Shown here piece by piece: positions 40,335 to 49,152 of a DNA stretch of 49,152 nucleotides (positions within the stretch are counted from its first letter, which is position 1; every line of letters begins with the position of its first letter). The stretch spans positions 1 to 49,152 of the forward strand of contig JAQUVV010000002.1 in the NCBI GenBank assembly GCA_028693195.1, in the 5' to 3' direction. The DNA is from Lachnospira sp. GTDB taxonomy: Bacteria > Bacillota > Clostridia > Lachnospirales > Lachnospiraceae. The notes under the pieces are model-generated. The model made no database searches. It saw only the letters and a list, made by a program, of their open reading frames with translations, and had not been told where the DNA came from. Made by a program: the position numbers and the translations under genes.

Positions 40335-40452
40335 TCAATTACTACATAGATTTTCGGCTAAAGCCAAATGTTTGTGATGTATTGTAAGAATGGAGATTTC
40401 AATTAATACAAAAAAGAGGGGCATGCTAACAATAGCATGATGGAATTGTGAT

Positions 40453-41448
40453 ATGAAGATTACATTGGCACACGGAAGTGGCGGAAAAGCCACTGGGGAA
40501 CTGATAGATGAAATATTTGCGAAAGCATTTGATAATGAGATATTGTCTCAGATGGAGGATAGCGCAGTCATTGCTGGGAGTAAGAAGATTGCTATGACAA
40601 CGGATAGCTTTGTGGTGACCCCGTTAGAATTTCCAGGAGGAGACATTGGACGCTTGTGTATCTGCGGGACTGTCAATGATTTGTTAATGCGTGGAGCGGA
40701 GCCAAAGTATATTACCTGCGGATTTATTCTGCAGGAAGGAGTAGACACTGAACAGCTTAAGAGAATTGTAAAATCTATGGCAGAAACAGCAAAAGAAGCT
40801 GGTGTTCAGATTGTTGCAGGAGACACGAAAGTGGTGGAAGGCACTGGTGGAATCTTTATTAACACAGCGGGTGTAGGGTTTATTGATGAAAATGTCGACA
40901 TATCTGCAAAGAAGAGTCAGGATGGGGATGTGATAATTGTTTCAGGAAATCTGGGAGATCATCATGCAACAATTTTGGCTAGTCGTATGGAAATTGAGAA
41001 TTCCATTGTCAGCGACAATGCACCATTAAATGATATTGTGCATAGTCTGATTGCAGGTGGAATTGATGTCCATGTACTAAGGGATGTGACTCGAGGCGGT
41101 CTGGCAACAGTGTTAAAAGAGTTGGCAGGAAGCGGAAAATGTACCATAGAATTAGACGAAACAGCAATTCTAGTTAGTAGCCAGGTGAAAGATTTTGCGG
41201 GATTGTTAGGATTAGATCCATTGTATATGGGAAATGAAGGAAAGCTGGTTGCGATTATACCAGAAAATCAGGCAAATCAGGCATTAGAACTTATTAGGCA
41301 GGCAGAGTATGGGGAAGATGCAGCAATCATCGGATGTGTGAAAAAATCGGACATGGATGAAGCTGGAAAATTGATTTTAAGAACGAGAATTGGTGGACGA
41401 AGAAATCTAGATATTTTGCAAGGAGAGGGACTGCCAAGGATTTGCTAG
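40453..41448 (+). CDS. hypE: hydrogenase expression/formation protein HypE
   Basis: HGSGGKATGELIDEIF, TTDSFVVTPLEFPGGDIGRL, RDVTRGGLATVLKELA, terminal LPRIC. Confidence 0.96.
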   Translation: MKITLAHGSGGKATGELIDEIFAKAFDNEILSQMEDSAVIAGSKKIAMTTDSFVVTPLEFPGGDIGRLCICGTVNDLLMRGAEPKYITCGFILQEGVDTEQLKRIVKSMAETAKEAGVQIVAGDTKVVEGTGGIFINTAGVGFIDENVDISAKKSQDGDVIIVSGNLGDHHATILASRMEIENSIVSDNAPLNDIVHSLIAGGIDVHVLRDVTRGGLATVLKELAGSGKCTIELDETAILVSSQVKDFAGLLGLDPLYMGNEGKLVAIIPENQANQALELIRQAEYGEDAAIIGCVKKSDMDEAGKLILRTRIGGRRNLDILQGEGLPRIC

Positions 41449-41574
41449 TGTACTTATTACTGATATCTGGATAGACCTGTGTAGAATGGGGTGCTGATGT
41501 GAATGTACGCGTGAACATGGTTGTAAATTATATAGAGATAAGAAATATAGAGCAGTCGCAGCACGAGGAGAATT

Positions 41575-42399
41575 ATGAGACTAGATAAGTATCTGACACA
41601 ATCGCATATTGGAACGAGAAAAAAGGTTCACGGAATTCTCTCGGAGGGCATGGTAACTGTCAATGGACAGCGAGTGACAGATGCAACCTATGATGTAGAC
41701 GTGAATATGGATCAGGTTACTTGTGACGGGGAAATAGTGAAGCATGCAGGCACAGTCTGCTATATGTTCAACAAGCCGCAGGGATGCGTTACTGCTAGAA
41801 GTGATGAGAAAGAGAAGACTGTTCTTTCCTATTTTTCAGAAGAAGAGAAAGGTGGTCTGTTTATGGTAGGAAGATTAGACAAGGACACGGAAGGGCTTTT
41901 GCTATTGACCAATGATGGAGCGTTAGATCATTGGCTGATGAACCCAGAACATCATATGGAAAAGACATATTTTTTCTGGGCACTGGGAGAATTGTCAGAG
42001 GAGGATGTCAGTAAAATAGAATCTGGAATAGATATTCAAAGTCAGTATACGATTCGTCAGAATGAACGATTGAATAAATCGGACATGAAAGAAACGAAGA
42101 TTACAAAAACTGCTAAATTACAGATTTTAAAGCAGGGAATGGTTCATGAGTTTGCCGATGAAATTCCAATTCCGCTTCATGATGATCAGGTAGTATCTGG
42201 ATTGTTGACTATATCAGAAGGAAAGAAGCACCAGGTGCGAAGAATGCTTCGAGCAGTGGGGTGTAAGATTTTTCAGTTGAAAAGAATAGCAATTGGAGAA
42301 TTGCAGCTGGATGAGAGTCTGAAACCAGGGGAGTATCGGAGATTAACGGACGACGAGATTGGGAAATTGTATAAAATCAATATAAGGGAACATACTTGA
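41575..42399 (+). CDS. rsuA: 16S rRNA pseudouridine synthase (RsuA family)
   Basis: N-terminal S4-like MRLDKYLTQ, MVGRLDKDTEGLLLLTNDG, GKKHQVRRMLRAVG. Confidence 0.92.
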   Translation: MRLDKYLTQSHIGTRKKVHGILSEGMVTVNGQRVTDATYDVDVNMDQVTCDGEIVKHAGTVCYMFNKPQGCVTARSDEKEKTVLSYFSEEEKGGLFMVGRLDKDTEGLLLLTNDGALDHWLMNPEHHMEKTYFFWALGELSEEDVSKIESGIDIQSQYTIRQNERLNKSDMKETKITKTAKLQILKQGMVHEFADEIPIPLHDDQVVSGLLTISEGKKHQVRRMLRAVGCKIFQLKRIAIGELQLDESLKPGEYRRLTDDEIGKLYKINIREHT

Positions 42400-42424
42400 T
42401 ATGTCTGGCAGCATATGTTATAAT
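42396..42424 (+). promoter_or_regulatory. near-consensus sigma-A promoter
   Basis: TTGATA (42396-42401), N17, TATAAT (42419-42424). Confidence 0.75.
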
Positions 42425-42430
42425 GCTACT

Positions 42431-42502
42431 AGAAAAAGAGAGCAGTAGCAGATATGCTACACCACGAATCCCCCAGAGCTGCCACTCTGGGGGATTCTTT
42501 TC
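42431..42502 (+). ncRNA. candidate ~70-nt small RNA
   Basis: Starts just downstream of the promoter, contains hairpin gtagca-gata-tgctac, ends in strong terminator aatcccccagag-ctgcca-ctctgggggatt-ctttt. Confidence 0.55.
42467..42502 (+). terminator. strong intrinsic terminator
   Basis: AATCCCCCAGAG/CTCTGGGGGATT 12-bp perfect stem then CTTTT. Confidence 0.88.
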
Positions 42503-42638
42503 CGTTATCGGTGGAACAGTCCGAGGCTGGTTACCGTGAATCTCCATCCAACCATTTGCAGATATAATATTCTCGTATTATTTTCCCTTCATCAAAATAT
42601 AGTATAAATAACCCCACATTAGAATCTGGAATTATATC

Positions 42639-44165
42639 ATGCAGGAAAAATGCAAACAAAAAGCTGGGGGTAGGTGCATAGCCTGCGCGAATCAGTGTAT
42701 AGACTGCGTGTATCGCTGTATTCCTAGAAAACTGATGAAAGCTGGAATTGCTTTGTGGGTCGTTTTTAAAATAGTATTTATGATTGGAGTGATTGTAATC
42801 TGTATTCAGAAAGGAATATTTCCCACCATTGAGAAGTTGAATTATGGGAATCTTCAGACATTTCCAGGGGTTACCTATCAGCAGATGGAGGCAGATTATT
42901 GGGCGCGAAAAGAGTCGAATTCTGCAAAGACTTTGATGAGTACGGATGAGATATTTAATTTGAATCAGCGGTTACTGAGAACAAAAGCAACCCACATGTA
43001 TGACCTGGAAAATGAAAAAGAGCAGGTGGATGGAGTGGGGATTAGTAGCTCGCTTATAGCAGGAGTACAGGATTCTATGACGGAATTGTCCTGTTTATAT
43101 CAAGCGGATGGAAATCTTTTGACGGAGGAATTTATCATTAACTTGGCCATAGAGGCCAGAAATCCTTCTGCAAAAATTGTACAGAATGTTGAGTATTTAA
43201 TCTGTACCACGGAAACAGATTTAAGAGCATATCCGACAACATCGTTATTACTGGAGGATCCACTAGAACCAGATGAAGATTATAACCAGTTATCATCCAT
43301 TCGTGTAGGAGAGCCAATGGTGGCTATTTCAAAATCTTCCAGTGGTAGATTCTATTTAGTGAAGACCAGCAACTGTATGGGATGGGTGGAAGCAGAACAT
43401 GTAGGTGTATGTAGAGATAAGGAGCAGTGGTTATGTGCTTGGAAATTCAATGCGGATGAAATTATTCTTGTTACAGGGACAGAAATCCAGCTACCGTATT
43501 CGAATGTAACACCTCAATTTTCAGGGAAAGTGTTGTCTATGGGCGCATCACTACAGCTCGTTCCACAGAGTGAGATACCAGAAAGTGTGCAGGGAAGATC
43601 AGTCAGTTATAACTATGTGGTTTATATGCCAGCAAGAATGGAAGATGGAACATTTACGAAGAAAATGGCTCTTATTCCGAAAAATGCAGATATCTCCGTG
43701 GGATATTTGGAAATGACCCTGGAGAACATCATGAACCAAGTGTTTAAGTTTTTAGGAAATGTTTACGGATGGGGAGGAATGCTGCATTCACAGGATTGTT
43801 CAGGTCTGATTCGAGATGTGTATAAATGTTTTGGACTGGAACTCCCTAGAAATACGACTTGGCAGCAGGAGATGCCTGTGGAGAAAAAATCAATGACAGA
43901 ATTGTCTCGGCAGGAGAAAAAGAAAGTATTAGAGCAGCTTCCATCCGGTTCACTTCTTTTTATGGATGGTCATGTTATGTTGTATCTTGGAAAAGATCGT
44001 GGGGACTACTTTTGTATTAGTGCAGCCGGAACAGTGATGAATGCAGAGCGGACAGCATGGCTGCATTTGAAATGTATTTCTATTAATTCATTAACGAAAA
44101 CCTATCGGCCTGATAATACATCATGGATTGACAACTTGACATCTGCGCTCATAATCTGGAAGTAG
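42639..44165 (+). CDS. membrane-anchored NlpC/P60 family peptidase with SH3-like domains
   Basis: GNVYGWGGMLHSQDCSGLIRDVYKCFGLELPRNTTWQ (NlpC/P60 Cys), SGSLLFMDGHVMLYLG (His); N-terminal TM. Confidence 0.88.
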   Translation: MQEKCKQKAGGRCIACANQCIDCVYRCIPRKLMKAGIALWVVFKIVFMIGVIVICIQKGIFPTIEKLNYGNLQTFPGVTYQQMEADYWARKESNSAKTLMSTDEIFNLNQRLLRTKATHMYDLENEKEQVDGVGISSSLIAGVQDSMTELSCLYQADGNLLTEEFIINLAIEARNPSAKIVQNVEYLICTTETDLRAYPTTSLLLEDPLEPDEDYNQLSSIRVGEPMVAISKSSSGRFYLVKTSNCMGWVEAEHVGVCRDKEQWLCAWKFNADEIILVTGTEIQLPYSNVTPQFSGKVLSMGASLQLVPQSEIPESVQGRSVSYNYVVYMPARMEDGTFTKKMALIPKNADISVGYLEMTLENIMNQVFKFLGNVYGWGGMLHSQDCSGLIRDVYKCFGLELPRNTTWQQEMPVEKKSMTELSRQEKKKVLEQLPSGSLLFMDGHVMLYLGKDRGDYFCISAAGTVMNAERTAWLHLKCISINSLTKTYRPDNTSWIDNLTSALIIWK

Positions 44166-44323
44166 TAAAGAACAGAAATGAGACTGCTGTGAACCGTGGT
44201 AAACAGTAACAAATTGATATATTTACGTGTTGGTTTAGAATTACATAAAACCGACCATACTATGAATAAAAAGTGTAGGTGGAGAGAAAAATTTTTCATG
44301 TAAAGAGAACTCCACAAAGGAGT

Positions 44324-45670
44324 ATGATGGATTCAGTATGGTCAGACACAGTGGCAATGCCACATTTTCCGCAGCTCAGAGAAGATTTGAAAATAGATGT
44401 GTTGATTATTGGCGGTGGAATCACAGGCTTGTTATGTGCATATCAGCTCATGAAGGCTGGAATTTCTTACACATTGGTGGAAGCCGATACAATATGTAGT
44501 GGAGTCACGAAGAATACAACAGCCAAGATTACCTCTCAGCATGGTCTGATTTATAGGAAGCTGATTCGGGAGTTTGGTGCGGATCAAGCACTGCAGTATC
44601 TTCGGGTTAATGAACTTGCAGTTAGAGAATATGAGAAAATGTGTCAGACAATCAACTGTGATTTTGAGAAAAAAGATTCCTATGTGTATTCAATAAGGGA
44701 TAGGGCAAAAATTGAAGACGAGGTGAAGGCGCTTCATTCCATGGGCTTTGATGCAGAATTTGTACAGGAGGTAGATATTCCACTTGATATTTTGGGAGCA
44801 GTAAAATTCAAGAATCAAGCACAGTTTCATCCGCTGAAGTTCCTTGCTGAAATCGCGAAAGACTTACACATTTATGAACATACCAAGGTGGTTGAAATGG
44901 GAGAAGGATTTGCGAAGACAAATCATGGGATGATTATGGCAGATCGAATCGTGGTTGCAACCCATTTTCCAATCAATAACAAGCATGGTGCTTACTTTCT
45001 AAAAATGTATCAAAGCAGATCCTATGTGTTAGGTTTACAATTACCATCCAGTAGAGATTGTTGGGATGAAGATGTGTCATATCAGTCAATGCTCAATGTT
45101 CACGGAATGTATGTAGATGAGGATGACAATGGATTATCTTTTCGAAATTATAGGAATTTATTGCTTTTGGGTGGAGGTGACCACCGAACTGGTAAATATG
45201 GTGGTAACTGGAAGGTGCTTTCTGCATTTGCAAAGAAATACTATCCTGAGGCGATAGAGCGGTATGCATGGGCAACACAGGACTGTATGACACTTGATTC
45301 TGCACCATATGTAGGAATGTATGGAAAATATACGGAAGGCTTCTATGTGATGACGGGATTTAACAAATGGGGAATGACATCAGCAATGGCATCATCCATC
45401 ATTGTTCGTGACATGCTTCTTAATCGAGAAAATGCTTTTGTAAAGCTGTATGATCCGCATAGAACCATGATGCGTTCTCAGCTTATTATCAATGCATTTG
45501 AAGCAGTGAAAAGTATCCTTACATTTTCATCGAAAAGGTGTCCACATATGGGATGCACATTAAAGTGGAATGAGGTTGAACGTAGCTGGGACTGTCCATG
45601 TCATGGCTCTCGATTTCAGGAGAATGGTGAATTGATAGATAATCCTGCGACAGATGATTTAAAGGACTAG
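44324..45670 (+). CDS. FAD-dependent oxidoreductase with C-terminal Rieske domain
   Basis: IDVLIIGGGITGLLCAYQLMKAG; C-terminal KRCPHMGCTLKWNEVERSWDCPCHGSRFQENGELIDNPA (CPHxGC...CPCHGS). ATG after aaagga. Confidence 0.92.
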   Translation: MMDSVWSDTVAMPHFPQLREDLKIDVLIIGGGITGLLCAYQLMKAGISYTLVEADTICSGVTKNTTAKITSQHGLIYRKLIREFGADQALQYLRVNELAVREYEKMCQTINCDFEKKDSYVYSIRDRAKIEDEVKALHSMGFDAEFVQEVDIPLDILGAVKFKNQAQFHPLKFLAEIAKDLHIYEHTKVVEMGEGFAKTNHGMIMADRIVVATHFPINNKHGAYFLKMYQSRSYVLGLQLPSSRDCWDEDVSYQSMLNVHGMYVDEDDNGLSFRNYRNLLLLGGGDHRTGKYGGNWKVLSAFAKKYYPEAIERYAWATQDCMTLDSAPYVGMYGKYTEGFYVMTGFNKWGMTSAMASSIIVRDMLLNRENAFVKLYDPHRTMMRSQLIINAFEAVKSILTFSSKRCPHMGCTLKWNEVERSWDCPCHGSRFQENGELIDNPATDDLKD

Positions 45671-45796
45671 GTTTTATAAGGATTTTCTATGCATAAATGT
45701 AGTAGGAATATTTGAATTATAATAAATGTCAGCATACCGAATATATGAATAGAAATCAATCATAAGATAGTCTAAAGAGCAAAATGGTAAGAGTGT

Positions 45797-47602
45797 ATGG
45801 CAGAACAGAAAATTGAGAACTTGTTAAATGTCAGCTTAGAAGTAAATGAAGAAGAGCGAGAGAAATCTCCCAGTTTGAGCACAGGATTTAATGAAGTGCA
45901 AAGAACATGGGAGATTATTGTGCGCTTTCAGGGAAATATAGAAGAAATACTTGTGGATTATCCAGATATTCAGGTACGTACATTGAGCAATAACTATGCA
46001 ATTATTATTACGCCACAGCAGTATGTGGAATCTATTGCCAACGAGACTTATATTGAATTTGTGGAGAAGCCGAAGAGATTGTTCTTTGAATTGTCAGCAG
46101 GGAAGTCGGCAAGCTGTGTTAATCAGGTGCAGCAGGGAGTGAATAATCCATATCAGCTTTTTGGTGCAGGGGTGATTGTGGCAGTGATTGATACAGGAAT
46201 CAATCTGTCCAGCCAGCAGTTCCGGAATGCAGACGGAACGACGAGAATATTGAATATATGGGATCAGGAGACAGGAATTGAGTGGAATCAGGAGCAGATT
46301 AATCAATTCTTGCGGGGAGATATTCAGGAATCAGAGGGAAAAACATATTCAAGCCATAGAAAATCAAAGGTAAATGTAGAGCCTAGATCAGATTTGAGGG
46401 GAATGGTGAAAGAGCAGCAGATTCAAGGGAGTGACGTCCCAGGACGTGACTTACTTGGACATGGAACAGATGTTGCACAGATAGCCTGTGGTCGTGATGG
46501 GGTTGCCAGTCAAGCGGATTTGATCATTGTAAAGATGGGGATTGGAACCACAGATGGGTTCCCCAGAACGACGCAGCTCATGGAAGCGTTGGATTATGTG
46601 GTTCAAAAAGGAATTGAATATGGAAAACCGGTAGCAGTCAATATCAGCTTTGGAAATAATTATGGAGACCACACAGGAAGAAGTCTTTTAGAGACATATA
46701 TGAATGAGATTTCCAATCTTTGGAAATGTTCAATCTGTGTGGGAACTGGAAATGAAGGCTTAGGAGCAACACATAATGGAGGGGTAGTTTCAGGAACAGG
46801 GGAAACAGAAATCGAATTTGTGATTTCTGAATATGAAGCCTCATTCAATATGCAGATTTGGAAAAATTTCTGGGATGAGTTTGATGTGGAAATTATCGCA
46901 CCTGGAGAACGGAATCTGGGAAGAATCGGTCGTTATAATACAGTGAATCGAGTTAATGTGCTTGGTACAACAGTGTTGACATACAGAGGACTTCCGTCTC
47001 CATATTCATCACGGCAGGAAATTTATATTGATATGATACCGGAAGGTGCGAATGGATTCATTCTTTCAGGGGGGTGGAAAATTCGTTTTATTCCAATTCG
47101 CATTGTGGAAGGACGATATGACTGCTGGATGCCGTCTATTGGTTCTTTGAATATTGGAACAGGATTTTTACGTCCAGATGGAAGCCTTAGTATTACAATT
47201 CCGTCTACAGCTCAAAATGTGATTTCTGTTGGAGCCTACAATGGAAGAACCGGAACACCAGCGGCATTTTCGGGTCGAGGATATGTATCACAGATTGGTG
47301 GCTATGTCATGTCAAAGCCGGAACTGGTTGCGCCGGGAGTTGGAGTGCAGCTTCGAGTAGGAAAGAGTGTATCAGGGACGTCCTATGCAACACCGTTTGT
47401 TACTGGCGCAGCGGCATTGTTGATGGAATGGGGGATTGTGAAAGGTAATGATCCGTTTCTTTATGGAGAGAAAATGAAAGCGTGTCTAATAAAGGGGGCA
47501 CGTCCGCTGGGGTTATCCAGCCCACTTGCAGTAGGAAGCCAGCAAGGAATACAGGTGCCTAATTCAGTGACTGGGGATTGTGTTAAATTAGTGTTAGGTT
47601 AG
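45797..47602 (+). CDS. S8 family serine peptidase (subtilisin/Csp-like)
   Basis: Catalytic triad motifs VIAVIDTGIN (D), DLLGHGTDVAQIA (H), VSGTSYATPFVTGAAALL (S). Confidence 0.93.
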   Translation: MAEQKIENLLNVSLEVNEEEREKSPSLSTGFNEVQRTWEIIVRFQGNIEEILVDYPDIQVRTLSNNYAIIITPQQYVESIANETYIEFVEKPKRLFFELSAGKSASCVNQVQQGVNNPYQLFGAGVIVAVIDTGINLSSQQFRNADGTTRILNIWDQETGIEWNQEQINQFLRGDIQESEGKTYSSHRKSKVNVEPRSDLRGMVKEQQIQGSDVPGRDLLGHGTDVAQIACGRDGVASQADLIIVKMGIGTTDGFPRTTQLMEALDYVVQKGIEYGKPVAVNISFGNNYGDHTGRSLLETYMNEISNLWKCSICVGTGNEGLGATHNGGVVSGTGETEIEFVISEYEASFNMQIWKNFWDEFDVEIIAPGERNLGRIGRYNTVNRVNVLGTTVLTYRGLPSPYSSRQEIYIDMIPEGANGFILSGGWKIRFIPIRIVEGRYDCWMPSIGSLNIGTGFLRPDGSLSITIPSTAQNVISVGAYNGRTGTPAAFSGRGYVSQIGGYVMSKPELVAPGVGVQLRVGKSVSGTSYATPFVTGAAALLMEWGIVKGNDPFLYGEKMKACLIKGARPLGLSSPLAVGSQQGIQVPNSVTGDCVKLVLG

Positions 47603-47792
47603 TAAGGAGCCAGTAATTACAAGGGTTCCAGCTGATTTAGTCCAAGAAGAAATACTGTGAAATACAGTAGATTTTGACAAGGACGGGCCCGTTTTAAATC
47701 AAAATTGAAGAAAAATAACTTAGTAACACTAATTTAACACCAAGGGTATTTTGGGTGAATTGGTTTATTAAGTACACAGAAATCATTAATTT

Positions 47793-47861
47793 AGTAGGAC
47801 TAAATTAGCTCGTGGTAATTCGTTGCCACTATCTATAAGCTAATCTAGTCCTACTTTTTTT
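47793..47861 (+). terminator. long hairpin with T run (terminator or attenuator)
   Basis: agtaggactaaattagct / agctaatctagtcctact (one mismatch) then TTTTTTT. Confidence 0.75.
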
Positions 47862-47963
47862 ACGCGAGTAGCGATGAAAATGCCATGCTTGCATGAGCAT
47901 TTGAGGAGCACCGCGATAACTTGAGAAGCATTCTCAAGTGGTATAAGAAAAAGGAGGATTGGA

Positions 47964-48125
47964 ATGGCAATTAAGATAGTAGAGCTAATTGTAGTCATTG
48001 CAGTAGCAATTTGTTATGTAGGCATACTTGCTATATGCAGAGCATCAGGAGATGCGGAAAGGAGATATGAAGAATTAGCTGCAAAGAAGTTCTCTCCAAC
48101 TGGGGGTGAAGTCAATGCAGTTTGA
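47964..48125 (+). CDS. small membrane protein
   Basis: Strong RBS aaggagg; MAIKIVELIVVIAVAICYVGILAICRASGDAERRYEELAAKKFSPTGGEVNAV. Confidence 0.65.
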   Translation: MAIKIVELIVVIAVAICYVGILAICRASGDAERRYEELAAKKFSPTGGEVNAV

Positions 48126-48576
48126 TTTTAAAGGCTTACGAATAGAGCATGAAAAAGATTTAGTAAGGCTCGTGAAAGAAATCAATTCGGATATAGAATT
48201 TGAGAATATTACAAGAAGTAAAAAAGATAAGGAAGAACTGCTGAATCTGGATTATGTCATAAAGCGATATAAAAAGATTCGGTATCGTATCGAGAAAAAG
48301 GAATTTAGAGAAAAGAACGATTGCAAATATTGTTATTACTATGAAAACAAAATGTGCAAAGCGGTTCGAAAATGTCCTATTGAGGAAGAGGAAAAGAGAT
48401 TTACTCGAAGAAAACCTCATAAGCCTCGTTGTCCAAAAGATAAGGAGGGAAATTGTCCATATGGGAATGATGTGGGAACATGTTTTGGTTTCTGTTGGAA
48501 AGAGATTCTGGCAGAACATAACAAAGCTAAGAACAAACGAGAACAGAAAAGGAAGGAGCAACGATATGACGAGTAA
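48115..48576 (+). CDS. hypothetical Cys/Lys-rich protein
   Basis: CKYCYYYENKMCKAVRKCPIEEEE...KPRCPKDKEGNCPYGNDVGTCFGFC; overlaps the upstream small ORF. Confidence 0.65.
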   Translation: MQFDFKGLRIEHEKDLVRLVKEINSDIEFENITRSKKDKEELLNLDYVIKRYKKIRYRIEKKEFREKNDCKYCYYYENKMCKAVRKCPIEEEEKRFTRRKPHKPRCPKDKEGNCPYGNDVGTCFGFCWKEILAEHNKAKNKREQKRKEQRYDE

Positions 48577-49152
48577 ACTTGAAATAATCGGAATTGATCA
48601 TGGCTGGTCAATGATGAAAGGAACAAATGATGTTTTTGTAACTGGTGTAAAAGAAATAACAACTACACCTGCAATGTATGCAGATACACTTGAATACCAG
48701 GGCAGATATTACAGAGTGGGAACTACAAGGCAGGAAGTAAAGAATACCAAGACAGAGGATGACACATTTTATCTGTTAACACTGGCGGCAGTTGCAAAGG
48801 CTTTGAAACGAAGAGGACTGACAGAAGCAAAGGTGTTTCTTGCAGTAGGACTTCCATTAACAAGATTTGGAGCAGAGAAAGCAGATTTCATTAAGTATCT
48901 AACGGCAAATAAGTATGTGGAGTTTGCATATGAACAGATTACGTATTGTATTGAAGTAGTGAGTGCCGCAGTATTTCCACAGTGCTATGCAGCGGTGGCA
49001 GACAGAATTACAGAGTTTTCTAAGAAGACAGTTATTGTGGATATCGGAAGCTGGACCATTGACATTATGCCAGTGATTAACAAAGCACCGGATGAATCAA
49101 ACTGTATTACAATTCCAAAAGGTTTGATTACATGTATGCGTTCTGTAAATGA
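48566..49152 (+). CDS. ParM/Alp-like actin-like segregation protein, truncated by window end
   Basis: Frame open from ATG 48566 to window end: MTSKLEIIGIDHGWSMMKGTNDVF...VFLAVGLPLTRFG...KKTVIVDIGSWTIDIMPV (actin-like phosphate motifs); overlaps the upstream stop. Confidence 0.8.
   Translation, partial: MTSKLEIIGIDHGWSMMKGTNDVFVTGVKEITTTPAMYADTLEYQGRYYRVGTTRQEVKNTKTEDDTFYLLTLAAVAKALKRRGLTEAKVFLAVGLPLTRFGAEKADFIKYLTANKYVEFAYEQITYCIEVVSAAVFPQCYAAVADRITEFSKKTVIVDIGSWTIDIMPVINKAPDESNCITIPKGLITCMRSVN

Noticed and set aside
48160-48561. Minus-strand 133-aa ORF opposite 48115..48576
   Set aside because: Phe/Leu/Ser-rich antisense shadow of a Lys/Glu-rich frame; the plus-strand gene has better context.

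Overview
49 kb of an AT-rich Gram-positive (probably Lachnospiraceae/Clostridia) chromosome, read from sequence alone. From left to right: a 5'-truncated beta-carbonic anhydrase remnant; orphan citC-citX; a pentose/phosphoketolase cluster (xfp, DUF4867-like, fucose/arabinose isomerase family, xylB, transaldolase/FSA, ROK regulator); DUF2079 and DUF1846 genes; an AGCS symporter; two aminotransferases; queH; a THF (folate) riboswitch driving an unusually large FolT-like gene; a six-gene Ech-type energy-converting [NiFe] hydrogenase operon followed by hypA; housekeeping genes; a RelE/HigB-XRE toxin-antitoxin islet flanked by a near-perfect 30-bp direct repeat; hypF-hypC-hypD-hypE with a 4 x 51 bp tandem array between hypF and hypC; a pseudouridine synthase; a candidate small RNA; an NlpC/P60 protein, a FAD-Rieske oxidoreductase and an S8 protease; and at the right edge the start of what looks like a mobile element with a ParM-like gene cut by the window end. 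Main points for follow-up: an in-frame UAG splitting the Ech hydrogenase large subunit; an EchF-like polyferredoxin with duplicated 2x[4Fe-4S] modules joined by a minisatellite-encoded linker; the FolT-like protein with a multi-TM insertion; the hypF-hypC tandem array; the candidate sRNA; the repeat-flanked TA islet; and several structured intergenic elements. Family calls come from motif and sequence recognition, without database searches.
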